Assembly (NCBI GenBank): GCA_907163375.1
Contig: CAJQUW010009193.1
Coordinates: forward strand, 1 to 64,000
Direction of reading: 5' to 3'
Length of the DNA stretch: 64,000 nucleotides
Source: Prostheceraeus crozeri
Taxonomy: Eukaryota; Platyhelminthes; Polycladida; Euryleptidae
Under the pieces are notes generated by a model that saw nothing but the letters and a program-made list of their open reading frames with translations, was not told the DNA's origin and searched no databases. Made by a program: the position numbers and the translations under genes. Position 1 is the stretch's first letter; every line of letters begins with the position of its first letter. Positions 21,291 through 33,140 of the stretch are shown here, piece by piece.

Positions 21291-22805
21291 AGCCGCTATA
21301 AAACCGAATACAACACACTCTGCTTTATCGGGACAGATAAAATTTCCCAATTCTAATAGCGATTTTGCATTGCAAGAATCTTCGCTTAGCAGCACTCAAC
21401 TTAAGTGCCTGCTGAAATTGCTAGATTGAGAGATCGCGCATTAGCAATAGGGGAATCTGCAACATCCTGCAAGGTTTGATTACATGAAGGCAACCAATAG
21501 GCCTATATTTCATCCGTCTCTCACCTGTACTCCAAGAAAATGATATTTTTGCCTTTGGCTGTACGGCGTATTGGCCATCAATGAGGTTAATCCAATGACT
21601 GTTGATTCACATGTCTGCAGTTTTCAACGGAGCACTTAAAGTCTTTGGTAAGTGAATTGAAGCCGAACTCTATTTCAAGCAGTAGTGTAGTACCACCAGC
21701 ATATTCTGGTCTGACGTTTATTATGTTGGCAAAGATAATCTTTAGGAAAGAGACTCTTCTTTCATTTATAAAAAAGGTATGCTGGAAGCATAGGTCGGTT
21801 ATTCGGTTCGGCCGCTTAATCAAATGCCATTTCTCGAAGTGTCCAGATATAGCGGAGTGCACTGTAACTGGTCTGGTAGCAGAGCGGCATGGTAAATTAT
21901 ATCTTGCTAGTGTCCTAGTTTCATGTCTGAGAGTCAGAGAGACACTTGGTTTTGGAGCGTTCGACTTCACTGCGAAAGCAATGAGCTCTTGTTGTTTGCT
22001 TTCCCAGTCAAAATGAGCGCTATAGCTTTCATGGTCTGCAATTTATAATGCAGGTCCTTCGAGATCAATATGCAAATCATTTGAAGCCGGCTGTGACAAG
22101 ATGAGACAACTTGTTTGTCCTTAGTAAAATTCTTTTCACTAAAATGCATTCCGACATTCATTTTCCTAACTTCCTCAGTAACAACTACTTAAATTTGTCC
22201 ACATTAAAAAACCTGAATTCAGACACCAAACTCGTCCATCGTCAAGATCCTAGGAAGGCAATTGAGGATAGAAAAATTGTCTGAGTGCCTTGAAACAAAA
22301 CTAGCGTATATAATTTGAAGGAAATAAGACCCTTTCCGGTTCATGATTGCCTCATATCCAAACATTCCACCTCATTTAGTACGAAAACTGAAAATAGAAC
22401 ATCTCCCGTTCACCAATACTTTGAAGTATCTTCCGATAACCTTTCTACAGACAAGAAAATAAGCATCTCATGAGTATTTCCATAATAACAACTATTATAG
22501 GATTCATCACTTTGTCAGAGCACTGCGATGCGAGCATTTTGTACTGCAACATGGCAAAAGTACAAAACGAATGTATTCTGATAGTCCTATCTGAAGGCCA
22601 AGAATGAAATAATTGAGATTAGTATTGATAGTATCGATGCTTAAGAAGTAAATATTAATAGCAAGGCTGCTGTAGTAGGAAATGGGAGTCTATATACAAT
22701 ATAAACAAAAGAATAACAATGACCAGTGAACACGCCATCGGTAGAACACGTACATGTTACTAACGGTTCCTCACTTTCCATTTCATAAGGATTTTCAGCA
22801 AATTT
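21291..22805. other. Unassigned stretch with overlapping open frames
   Basis: Both strands stay open over about 21590-21970 (127 codons minus, 123 codons plus). The minus-strand product has a Cys/His-containing tail (FKCSVENCRHVNQQ), but no family is recognised. It could be an old element gene or chance. The rest shows nothing. Confidence 0.25.
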
Positions 22806-23241
22806 CACTAGGTGACATGCCACGCTCAATTATGCGTATTTCGCGCGTGAACTACACGTAATTACACATGACCCTAAACATCCGTGGCTACGCGTGACAT
22901 TTCTGCAACATTTATGTTACGTAGACTTTGTGTCTTATGCATCTGCATGCATCAGAGGCTAAACAATGTGACAGCACCTCAACTTCATTCTCAAGGAAGA
23001 CAGAACATACTGAGCGGTTCATCCGTGGTTCAAGCGGCAACGCGGACAACCGTAGAGGACGCGTAAACTATAAACGGTCGCCCGCACGTATTCGTAAACA
23101 TTCCCCATGTTTTGACAGCATCAGATCACGTGATTGCTGACTCATGGTGCAGCACGTATGTGTGCGCGTAGAAGTATAAACTGCCCTTAACCACGAATGT
23201 TTGGGGTGCTCCGCAATTACGCATGGCAATGTCACATAGTG
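22806..23241. mobile_element. CACTA-ended MITE-like element
   Basis: The left end reads CACTAGGTGACATGCCA and the right end, reversed, CACTATGTGACATTGCCA. An inner pair, CCCTAAACATCCGTGG against CCACGAATGTTTGGGG, lies about 60 bp inside. The ends fit the CACTA superfamily, but its usual 2-3-bp duplication cannot be told from chance here (TT on both sides). A TA-flanked reading (22809-23238) is also possible. Confidence 0.55.
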
Positions 23242-24566
23242 TTGCCAGAAAGACTTAAAATTAAACTTCTTTTACTGCAGGAATAAAAACGTGCTGTGCG
23301 TGGACTTTCCACTTGCATAGGGATATTTGGAAGTGGGAAGATATTCATTTATGGTTCCGTTCATGCCACTTTGATGCGATCTATTGGGGTCTATGCGATC
23401 AATGCTGATCTATCAATCAGTCGTTGCGTCTATTGGGGCCTTGTTTGATGCTATAAATCAGTTGAAGTAGACAATTTTCTCTCAATGTAGTTTAATCCTA
23501 TCTTATACAGTGGGACGTGATCAAGCCAAACGCGAGTTAACTCGTCATTGGCAATGAAAGCAAGCCTCCTGTCTCTATTGACAATGACAAGTTAACTCGC
23601 ACCTTTCAAAATTCAAACAAGTCATTTAATTTCGTCATTAGTAAGTCCAAATTCATGTTTTAGGGATGCATTCAATCAATGGCAATGGGCGTTACTCAAA
23701 AGTTCTCTACCCTTGTAGAGAGCGTGTTAAGGATGCGTCCCACGAGGCCACGACACGTCAAAATATTGAATTTCACCTTCAAAAACTCTTTCTTCTGATA
23801 GAGTGAAAATGTATGAATATACAGTAGATCCATTTCTATTGGATAATTCAATTGTCAACCATCACATAGATGAATAATGTTTCCTCCTCTGACAGTGTTT
23901 CTCATGGCATTAGAAATATCTTCTTGATAATGATTCATTTGCTACTAACCCATAAAATTTAAATATATATGATTTCAGTGAGGAGATTGTTGACAATCAT
24001 CCATTTCCTTGCATTTTCATCCTATACATCAAAGTCAATTGAAACTGAAGAATTGATAACAGAAATGTACACACCTGTTACTTCTCATGCGATTAAAGGC
24101 ATTTCTCCTATCGCGTACTCAGAACTAAATATATTAACTACAATAACAATTTTGTATCAACGTTTCAAAAGAGAAGAGAATTTGATGTTTCAAGCTATCG
24201 TCCAACATAATTTCACCACTCAGAAGTTGATAATTTAATTTTCTTCGAAATACAATTGACGTCAGAGTTGCCTATCAGGACAGATTACTATCATTAATTT
24301 CTATTCACTTACCTCTGCTTAATTTGCGTGCAACGTGAAACCTTACGATTATATTTCACGAAGAATTTGTTTTGAAATTCTTTTTTATCTTAATGCGATT
24401 CGTTTCATTATTGTAGGCGGAGCTTCCTAGTGTACAAGGAGACAAGGCGTTGTCAAGCTGAAGGTCAAGTTAATTTTTACTACACTTCAATTTTTGTCTT
24501 CTTAACGACAACAATGATTGGATTCTTCAGCGCGGAAATCGACCCTTCAAGATGACGGTGTAAGTT
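23242..24566. other. No gene; one short hairpin
   Basis: GCGAGTTAACTCGTCATTG (23532-23550) pairs with CAATGACAAGTTAACTCGC (23582-23600), 18 of 19 bases, around a 31-base loop. The frame at 23969-24238 shows no motif. Confidence 0.5.
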
Positions 24567-24879
24567 TCAACACTAGAAGGACGGGAAAATTCTGCTACCT
24601 AGGAAGACTATTTGAAATATGGATCTCACTCTTTTTTACATTAATTTTTTAGTTTTCAATACAAATGGAATACAATTTGAATACAAACGTCGGTCAGACA
24701 GAATGCCTAAACAATCATGAAAGGCTGTCACTACAAACACAGGGTTTCACGATCGAGCAGCATCATAGTCGTTGAGCTGCATTTTCTACAAAGTGACCAA
24801 AGCAGTCAATCAGAAATCAATCATCCTGTAGGTTATCAATACAAATACAAGTCCTCACAATCGAGCGGCATTTTCCACA

Positions 24880-25402
24880 TACCGGCCTAGAATATTTGAA
24901 CACTCATTGATGGTACGATTTTCGCTGCACGCTCCAAAACATTGGCGTCTCTTCTGCGCTAGTGGAGGTGGCAGACTTTCCTCACGTCGGTTTCTGCGAT
25001 TATTAGATGCTATCGTCAGTTCCTCTGTTAGCTACTGTATACATCGCCGACGTGTGAGGTTTTTTACTCGTTAACTTTTTTTTATAGGATCCATGAATTT
25101 ATATTGGCAAGGTTAATGATGTTGACGAAAACAGGAAGAGACCATCGTACTGGCACAGTTCAAGGAGTATTGACGCGCCATTTGGTCAGCGATATCGACT
25201 CCGAAGTTTGTTATATTGTAGTACATCACAATATCTGGCTTTTCCTTGGGTTTCCGTGTTCATCGATTCGAAGAGAATCATGAACTGTGCTCAAGACGAG
25301 CACTTTCTTATTCCGCTTGCATTGGTGAGATGTGGGTAGAGCTACACTATCCTCTTCAACCATTCTTGAGAGGAGAACATATTTTCAAATGATGTTCAAC
25401 TT
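24880..25402 (-). pseudogene. piggyBac transposase, C-terminal part
   Basis: Reading down from 25402 the minus strand gives KVLVLSTVHDS and KPDIVMYYNITNFGVDIADQ (the YNxTKxGVDxxDQM catalytic block). QMARQYSLN, VNIINLANINSWI and the Cys-rich end KRRQCFGACSENR follow; the last is the start of the piggyBac C-terminal zinc-binding domain. It is the direct continuation of the 33684-34300 block. The KLN codons at the junction are duplicated as part of the 10-bp target duplication. Confidence 0.82.
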
Positions 25403-25438
25403 ACAAGTGTGAAGTTAGCACCGACACTCAGCACCGCC

Positions 25439-25920
25439 ATCTTGAAAATGGAATGTGCCAGTCAAGCCAACGATCAGAATCGATCTAGATGGAGTGTGCC
25501 AGCATGTGCCACTCACTATTTTGAAAGAAGTCCCCCTAGTTTAGGAGAAATCGTTGGTTGAAAGTTCGACATGGCGGTGATGTGAAGTTAGCACCGCCAC
25601 TAAAATTGTTTTTCCAAAATACACAATCAAAACATACGAAACGCGCACAACAGATAGAAGACTATCAAAAACATTGTGCCAGCAAGTTTCAGCACCTAAA
25701 TCCCCGTACTTGCTGAGAAATTAGTCCCCGAAACCACAAAATGGCGGTGATGTGAAGTTAGCACCGCCACTGAAGTCTTTTTTTGAAATACGCAATTAAA
25801 ACACGCAAGACAAGTACAACTGAGAGATGACCATCAAAAACATTGTGCCAGCAAGTTTCAGCACCTAAATCCCCGTACTTGCGGAGAAATTAGCCCCCGA
25901 AAGCTCAATGCGCTGGCGGT
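25439..25920 (+). repeat. Higher-order repeat, unit 1 (A-B-C)
   Basis: The unit is about 501 bp and has three parts of about 165 bp, each bounded by the same TGGCGGTG - ATGTGAAGTTAG - CACCGCCA motif, itself an inverted repeat. Parts B and C are related (both contain GTGCCAGCAAGTTTCAGCAC and AATCCCCGTACTTGC); part A is more distant (GTGCCAGCATGTGCCACTC). The LINE interrupts the array at the end of this unit. Confidence 0.9.
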
Positions 25921-26045
25921 GAGAGAGAGAGAGAGAGATGTTTTATTATAACTTCAAATGGCAATCGAAATAATGGATACATGTGTACAAAACTGACAAG
26001 AAAGATTCATAAATTCATAAAAACAGAAGTAAACACATACATAAA

Positions 26046-28285
26046 TCAATCATAAAAAGTACTGACAGACATAATACATAATCGCGGAAAGAACGAGTTT
26101 CTCCGAATGGTTGTTCGACAAAACGGCACTGATAAACGACCACTTGGGAGTCTGGGAGGGATGAGAGACTTCAAAAAGGTATCTGAATAAGGCAGCTTCT
26201 GGAATAGGTTGTTTGCCAGGCGTCTTCTGTCAGCAAGATTTGGTAAGTCAATTTTTCCTTTCATGCGAATGCAACGGTTCTGAATTACTTGAAGACGTTT
26301 TTCATCTCCGGTAGATAAACCAATAAAAACAGGTGAGGCATATTCTAATAAACTTCTGATCAGGGCATTGTAAATCATGATAAATTCAGAGTCTGCCGTT
26401 ATAGATTTCATACGTCGAAGAATATACAGTCTCTGTGCACATTTTCTCTCAACAAAGCTAACATGACTTTTCCATCTGAAGTCGCTGTCAAAGTAGACAC
26501 CCAAAATACGGATGTAGGGATGGAAGGTCACTTCATTGATATATTTCTCAACATCAAAATTTTCTTTGAAGGAGCCTCGGTAATTGATAAGCCCTGCAGT
26601 TTTATCACTATTTAGCAACATAGAATTGGAAGAAGACCATTGAGAAATATTTTCTAATTCATTTTTGATCATCTTAACATCTTCAGCAGGATGAGTTTTC
26701 CTGATGCCAGCAATAATGCACAAGTCATCAACGTATTTGATCATATACGTAGAAGGGAACATCGGGCGTAGCGTGGAAATGAATATCCCGAACAAATATG
26801 GTCCTAAAAGAGACCCTTGAGGAACGCCACTTGTTATCAGTTTGAGATCACTCTTCAAATTGTACATACGAACTCTCTGTTGACGTTGTTCTAAATAACT
26901 GTTTAAAAACATTACAAAACCAGAAGGTAAATTCAGTTCCAAAGCTCGCGATAGAATGAGGTCATGACTTATCTTATCAAATGCTTTCCTAAAGTCAAAA
27001 CTAACAAGCAATGAAGCTCCAATACATGGATCGTCAAATAACTTTGTCAAAATATCATGAGCCGCTATGACAGCGTGAGTCGTTGAAGACATTTTCCTGA
27101 TACCAAATTGATCACTACCAAAACAAGATGTTAGACGAGATCTCATGTCAGTCAGAATAACTTTCTCCGCAATTTTTGCGGGAATAGGAAGAACAACTGG
27201 TTCAATACAGAATGAATAGGAGAATCATCCAAAAGAGCGTCGAACTGTGCATTTTAAGAATTTTTAAGCCACGTTCCATGTTTACATAAGACCAAAGTCC
27301 TTTTACTGACTCCCTTTTCTTTTGAAAGTACTTTTTCTTTGCCTTAACTATTTCATCTTTCACCTTTACCTTAAGATAATTGTATTTATCCCAATCTTGC
27401 AATCGAAAAGCCTCCCATCTCACATTGATCAAATATTTTAAAAATGGAGTAAACCAAGGAGCATCAGAACCAGAAAGATATACAATGTGTTGGGGAATAA
27501 TTGACATCGAATCAGTTAACATATCAATGAGAAAATCACATTTTTTATCTACATCAAACTCATCATAAAAAGTTGACAAATGAGGATGACTTAGAAATTC
27601 CTTTTCAAAAGCAAGAACGTGCGAGAGGCGCAAGTCATAAAAAATGTGCTTCCTTGAAGCTGTTGAAACGTTTCTGTCTGATGGAAAGGCAAAAATTGTA
27701 TTTTTCGGGACTGTATCTTTGTACTAGAATTGAGTCAACAAATATCATATCAAGTATAGCGTCATTTCGGGTGGGTTTTGACACAATATTCTTTAAAGAA
27801 AATTAATTCGTAAGGAAAGCACAATTATAACGATTGAAGTCACCAGAGACAATAGGACAATGGTGAGAAAATTTAATGAGTACGTCATCAAGACTATTAC
27901 GAAAAGTAATGCAAAACTCATTAAAAACTGGTTGAGTAATACCGGGAGGTAAATATACACCAACGATGATTAGCTTTAGCTTCGAGATCACAACACAACA
28001 CACTTCAGCATAACTGAATAACGGAAACTGCAACCTCTCAGCGCGTAGGAATTTTTTGGACCAAATAGCCACACCGCCTCGAGCAGAATTATTGTATCGA
28101 TCAGTTCGATGACAGTCGTAGCCTTTAATGCTAATAGATTGATTGGGCATATTCGAAGTCAACCATGTCTCTGTGCATATCACAACATCAGCATTAGAAG
28201 TAGATATTTGACAAAGGAGATCATCAAACTTGTTATTGATGGACCTCAAATTTGTCAAGAAAATAGAAGGCAATCTCGCTCTCAA
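26046..28285 (-). pseudogene. LINE ORF2: APE endonuclease and reverse transcriptase
   Basis: The endonuclease (28285-27803) keeps LTNLRSINNKFDDL, VVICTETWLTS (catalytic Glu), RGGVAIW and PIVSGDFNRYN (catalytic Asp/Asn). A linker follows (27633-27202) with APWFTPFLKYLINVRWEAF. The reverse transcriptase (27146-26046, 366 aa) is open and has LLVSFDFRKAFDKISHDLIL (motif A), TSGVPQGSLLGPYLFGI (B), IKYVDDLCIIAG (C, with the catalytic DD), LNSDKTAGLI (D) and ILGVYFDSDFRW (E). The three blocks are in different frames, so at least two frameshifts separate them. The order and the VDD motif fit the CR1/L2 group. Confidence 0.88.
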
Positions 28286-28311
28286 AGATTTTCTTGTGTT
28301 AAAATCAGAAT

Positions 28312-29243
28312 TTAAAAATCCAGTTTAATCTCGTCGACGATGATTCCATTTATGAATAATTTCTTATTCTTGACATATGCCGTTTCACCTGGATTCTGAG
28401 TTCGGTGCTCAAAGGCTCTCCTTCGCATTTCAGCCAATCGTCTATTAACCTCCAAAGGTAAATCTTCCTGAATAAACACTTTATTTAGAGGATGGACCGC
28501 CGATTTCAGTTGCCGCGCTTTCTGCAAAAACAGTTTAGCCGTCTTCGGTGTAGTTTGAACTTTGATAAGGCGAGGTTTTCCATCTTGCCGAGCTCTACCA
28601 ATTCTGTGCACATCTTGGATGTTTGGAAGTTCTTCATCGAGGTCAATAGCGGAGACCGCCTCTTTACAGCTAGATATTTCATGATCATTCACACTGACTT
28701 GGCACTCAGGAAAATTTCTAACGATAAAGCAGTTCTTCCGCTTATCCAACTCCATATGATTTACAAATTTAAACATTAACTCACACGATGATTTTAGGTC
28801 GTTGATTCTTTTTCATGAATAGCTTTGACTTCATTTAACTTTACTTCGAAGTGTTTACTGTTGGTTTCACACATTGAACTTGTCTTGACTAAGATATTTT
28901 CAGTTGCCAAAGCAATTTTTGCATCAATAGTCTGATGAATAGCTGTCGCGAGAGCTTCCAGTTTCTCATCTAACTCAGTCATGAATGACTTCCGTGCGAT
29001 TTCGGCCCCATACTTTAAATATGATTCGCATTTGAGACATACGAAGAAAAGCGTGTTTAAATCCTTGTCAGTTGATTTTCCATGTCCAACACAGAGTGCA
29101 TGAAATTTCTTGCAACAACCTGGACTGTTACACTCAATCGAACGTCTATCTCGATCTCTTGATTTTTGCGTTATCAGACAGGGACTGGCATCGCAGCTGT
29201 CGACAGTCTTGGTATTATTCACAGACATTGTGAGAAAGGACAA
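28312..29243 (-). pseudogene. LINE ORF1: PHD-type finger, coiled coil, RRM-like domain
   Basis: The first frame (29243-28794, 149 aa) has a PHD-like C4HC3 arrangement: CLITQKS ... CNSPGCCKKFHALCVGHG ... FFVCLKC. A helical, coiled-coil-like segment follows (ELDEKLEALATAIHQTIDAK). The second frame (28776-28312) carries a conserved RRM-like block (RKNCFIVRNFPE ... VHRIGR ... KPRLIKVQ) and a C-terminal basic domain. The two are one ORF1 split by a single frameshift in an A-run near 28812. PHD-bearing ORF1 proteins are known in CR1-type LINEs and are thought to bind nucleic acid. Confidence 0.75.
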
Positions 29244-29254
29244 AGGTCAGTTCG

Positions 29255-29356
29255 GTGGAAAAAAAAGAAATCGGCTTGATCGGGGTTCGAGCGCACAGAC
29301 AGCAAAATTTCGGCTTCAGTAGTCAGCTGGCTTAACCACTAGACCAACGCACACAA
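29255..29356 (-). promoter_or_regulatory. tRNA-like pol III promoter in the LINE 5' region
   Basis: On the minus strand TTGGTCTAGTGGTTAAG fits the A-box consensus (TGGYNNAGTGG). About 54 nt further GCTCGAACC is one base from the B-box consensus (GWTCRANNC). A run of eight T follows about 17 nt after that, as a pol III terminator would. A cloverleaf cannot be folded (the T-arm does not pair), so this is a tRNA-derived remnant or an internal promoter, not a tRNA gene. Confidence 0.5.
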
Positions 29357-29696
29357 CGTCGAAATAAGGCGATATACAGATGATTATCGTCAAAATCAAA
29401 AAGAGATACAGCGCGACAGGAGGCGTGGATATCAATTCACGAAGATTTGCGCATGCGCACACGGTCACAAACTCACAAAAACCGCAAAAATGGTGTAGCT
29501 TGAGAACGGCTGAACCAAAATCGAATTGAAAACCACAGAAAGACGCAGGAGACGACGGCGATTCGGATGATATAAAATTCCGATATGAGAGAATCACAGG
29601 AAGAATAATACGAGAATAAACAAGATGATTGAACGGAGCACTGAAAATACACAACTGCTGCCGATGGTAGACTGAGTGAAGTGTGTTAGCACCGCC

Positions 29697-31160
29697 ATCT
29701 TGAAAAATGGAATGTGCCAGTCAAACCAACGATCAGAATCGATCTAGATGGAGTGTGCCAGCATGTGCCACTCACTATTTTGAAAGAAGTCCCCCTAGTT
29801 TAGGAGAAATCGTTGGTTGAAAGTTCGACATGGCGGTGATGTGAAGTTAGCACCGCCACTAAAATTGTTTTTCCAAAATACACAATCAAAACATACGAAA
29901 CACGCACAACAGATAGAAGACCATCAAAAAATTGTGCCAGCAAGTTTCAGCACCTAAATCCCCGTACTTGCTGAGAAATTAGTCCCCGAAACCACAAAAT
30001 GGCGGTGATGTGAAGTTAGCACCGCCACTGAAGTCTTTTTTTGAAATACGCAATTAAAACACGCGAGACAAGTACAACTGAGAGATGACCATCAAAAACA
30101 TTGTGCCAGCAAGTTTCAGCACCTAAATCCCCGTACTTGCGGAGAAATTAGCTCCCGAAAGCTCAATGCGCTGGCGGTGATGTGAAGTTAGCACCGCCAT
30201 CTTGAAAATGGAATGTGCCAGTCAAGCCAACGATCAGAATCGATCTAGATGGAGTTTGCCAGCATGTGCCACTCACTATTTTGAAAGAATTCCCCCTAGT
30301 TTAGGAGAAATTGTTGGTTGAAAGTTCGACATGGCGGTGATGTGAAGTTAGCACCGCCACTAAAATTGTTTTTCCAAAATACACAATCAAAACATACGAA
30401 ACACGCACAACAGATAGAAGACCATCAAAAAATTGTGCCAGCAAGTTTCAGCACCTAAATCCCCGTACTTGCTGAGAAATTAGTCCCCGAAACCACAAAA
30501 TGGCGGTGATGTGAAGTTAGCACCGCCACTGAAGTCTTTTTTTGAAATACGCAATTAAAACACGCGAGACAAGTACAACTGAGAGATGACCATCAAAAAC
30601 ATTGTGCCAGCAAGTTTCAGCACCTAAATCCCCGTACTTGCGGAGAAATTAGCCCCCGAAAGCTCAATGCGCTGGCGGTGATGTGAAGTTAGCACCGCCA
30701 TCTTGAAAATGGAATGTGCCAGTCAAGCCAACGATCAGAATCGATCTAGATGGAGTTTGCCAGCATGTGCCACTCACTATTTTGAAAGAATTCCCCCTAG
30801 TTTAGGAGAAATTGTTGGTTGAAAGTTCGACATGGCGGTGATGTGAAGTTAGCACCGCCACTAAAATTGTTTTTCCAAAATACACAATCAAAACATACGA
30901 AACACGCACAACAGATAGAAGACCATCAAAAACATTGTGCCAGCAAGTTTCAGCACCTAAATCCCCGTACTTGCTGAGAAATTAGTCCCCGAAACCACAA
31001 AATGGCGGTGATGTGAAGTTAGCACCGCCACTGAAGTCTTTTTTTGAAATACGCAATTAAAACACGCGAGACAAGTACAACTGAGAGATGACCATCAAAA
31101 ACATTGTGCCAGCAAGTTTCAGCACCTAAATCCCCGAACTTGCGGAGAAACACGCACATC
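29697..31160 (+). repeat. Higher-order repeat, units 2-4
   Basis: The unit boundary (end of CACCGCCA before TCTTGAAAA) recurs at 29697, 30199 and 30700, periods of 502 and 501 bp. Units 2-4 are almost identical to unit 1 beyond the LINE. Unit 4 ends abruptly near 31150, where AACTTGCGGAGAAA joins CACGCACATCAGAATCG, apparently a deletion relative to the right arm, which keeps a longer version. Confidence 0.9.
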
Positions 31161-33140
31161 AGAATCGATCTAGATGGAGTGTGCCAGCATGTGCCACTCG
31201 TTTATTTCACGAAAATCCCACCACAGTCGGTGGAAAATCAACCCGAAAGCTCAATGGCGGTGATGTGAAGTTGGCACCGCCACTGAATGTTTTTTCCAAA
31301 ATTGGAACCTCTCAATGGAGGTATTGTAAAATCTTCCACTTCAACATTACACCGTTTGCTTACTGGCTATACAGATATCAATGCAAATACGAATATCTCG
31401 ACAGGTGAATACCGTCATGTGCCTGAACTGTTAACAGAAAGCTGAAGCTATTACTTTGTTCAAAACTCTGTAAGACAGTGAAGGCATCTGACGAGTATAT
31501 GCAATGGCATAACTAGGAAGACTTACTTTCTTATTAAAGGCCATTGATGAATAGCATGCGATTCGTTTATGTTTCCCCGCATGAAGGAGGACAGTTCGCG
31601 ACTTACAACGGCAAAACTATTGGTAATGGTTTGAATTTTTCATTTGACCAACGACGTCCCATGATTGGTCAGTTTTCGGTTAATATATGATCAATATCTC
31701 GATAAATATTTTCATTTGTTTGCCGTGGAAAATATATTCACGCCATGCGATTAATTACAGCCTGTACAACTCAAAACAAGAATGATTAAATAAATGTGTT
31801 TAACACACACACACCTGTGGAATTTTAAAAATTCCCGCTATTTTGTGCGGATCGAGAGAAAAGATAAAAATTTTCCAGACAATTAATTGGGTTTAAAAGC
31901 CAGCCCTTCGACTGATGTTTTTCAAAACCTCGATGGGTATCCATCGTCAAGAAGGCTGGGTCATCCTCAGTTTTATGAGAATCTGTTTCCACTGTAGGTT
32001 AGAACCTACTCTATGGTTTGAACGATGTAGTTTGATAATTCCTTTCCAAAAAGATTGCGCACTTTGGAAAGCATAGAGTAAGTATATTAGGATATCCCAT
32101 ATGTCCCTATTCTATGTTTGAAAGCACCACAAACTGAATTGAGCATCATGCTTCTTCGATGAAGCAGTCTGACAACGCTGGAAATATGCCCTTCGATCTC
32201 CTAATTATTGCTTCAATTGTTCATCAAGATCATCAAATGTGATAAAGATGTACGCACATCATGACACTAATAATGATGATTGTAGATATTGCCAACATTG
32301 TTTTCTATCAATGTTTCAATTGACTTCAAGAATTTCTGATTTACTGGATGTGCAAGCATACTCAAAATTGAAGGGATATTGAGACTCATCTACTTCATAT
32401 GATCTAGCTATAAGTCACAACATCTAATCTATTCGTAGAGTATTTTCATTATTTCATAAACACATCTATTTAATCATTCTTGTTTTAAGTTGTACAGGCT
32501 GTAATTAATCGCATGGCGTGAATATATTTTCCACGGCAAACAAATGAAAATGTTTATCGAGATATTGATCATATGGTAACCGAAAACTGACCAATCATGG
32601 GACGTCGTTGGTCAAATGAAAAATTCAAACCATTACCAATAGTTTTGCCGTTGTAAGTCGCGAACTGTCCTCCTTCATGCGGGGAAACATAAACGAATCG
32701 CATGCTATTCATCAATGGCCTTTAATAAGAAAGTAAGTCTTCCTAGTTATGCCATTGCATATACTCGTCAGATGCCTTCACTGTCTTACAGAGTTTTGAA
32801 CAAAGTAATAGCTTCAGCTTTCTGTTAACAGTTCAGGCACATGACGGTATTCACCTGTCGAGATATTCGTATTTGCATTGATATCTGTATAGCCAGTAAG
32901 CAAACGGTGTAATGTTGAAGTGGAAGATTTTACAATACCTTCATTGAGAGGTTCCAATTTTGGAAAAAACATTCAGTGGCGGTGCCAACTTCACATCACC
33001 GCCATTGAGCTTTCGGGTTGATTTTCCACCGACTGTGGTGGGATTTTCGTGAAATAAACGAGTGGCACATGCTGGCACACTCCATCTAGATCGATTCTGA
33101 TCGTTGGTTTGACTGGCACATTCCATTTTTCAAGATGGCG
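31161..33140. repeat. Central inverted repeat arms and loop of the foldback element
   Basis: 31161-31790 and 32460-33140 are reverse complements with few differences (for example GAATATCTCGACAGGTGAAT on the left and its complement on the right). The loop, 31791-32459, is unique AT-rich DNA. It has a short (AC)n and a CCAGCC(C)TTC ... GAAGGCTGG stem near 31900-31970, and no coding frame. Confidence 0.85.

Larger units (their letters stand above)
25921..29685 (-). mobile_element. CR1-like LINE, near full length, inserted in the array
   Basis: The minus strand holds a 5' region (about 29685-29244), an ORF1 with PHD-type finger (29243-28312), an ORF2 with endonuclease and reverse transcriptase (28285-26046), a short 3' region and a CT-repeat tail at 25921-25937. 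Comparing array spacing (29697 minus 25439 minus one 502-bp unit) gives an insertion of about 3756 bp including any duplication. The insertion point lies inside the GGCGGTGA|TGTGAAG motif. The target duplication is unclear. ORF1 and ORF2 each have at least one frameshift, so it is not active as is, but it looks recent. Confidence 0.88.

Noticed and set aside
21587-22016. A host gene on either strand
   Set aside because: Both strands stay open and neither product has a recognisable motif, so chance cannot be excluded.
29255-29356. A true tRNA gene
   Set aside because: A and B boxes are present, but the T-arm and acceptor stem do not pair on either strand.
25439-31160. CRISPR-like array (regular repeats and spacers)
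   Set aside because: Spacers are themselves repeated in a fixed A-B-C order, the repeat is in an animal-type genome, and the whole is a transposon arm.
10648-32091. Exact 20-bp match between 10648 and 32072 as element ends
   Set aside because: No inverted partner or target duplication was found at either place.
31181-33126. A short protein seen twice in inverted positions
   Set aside because: Both frames are translations of the inverted arms of the foldback element.
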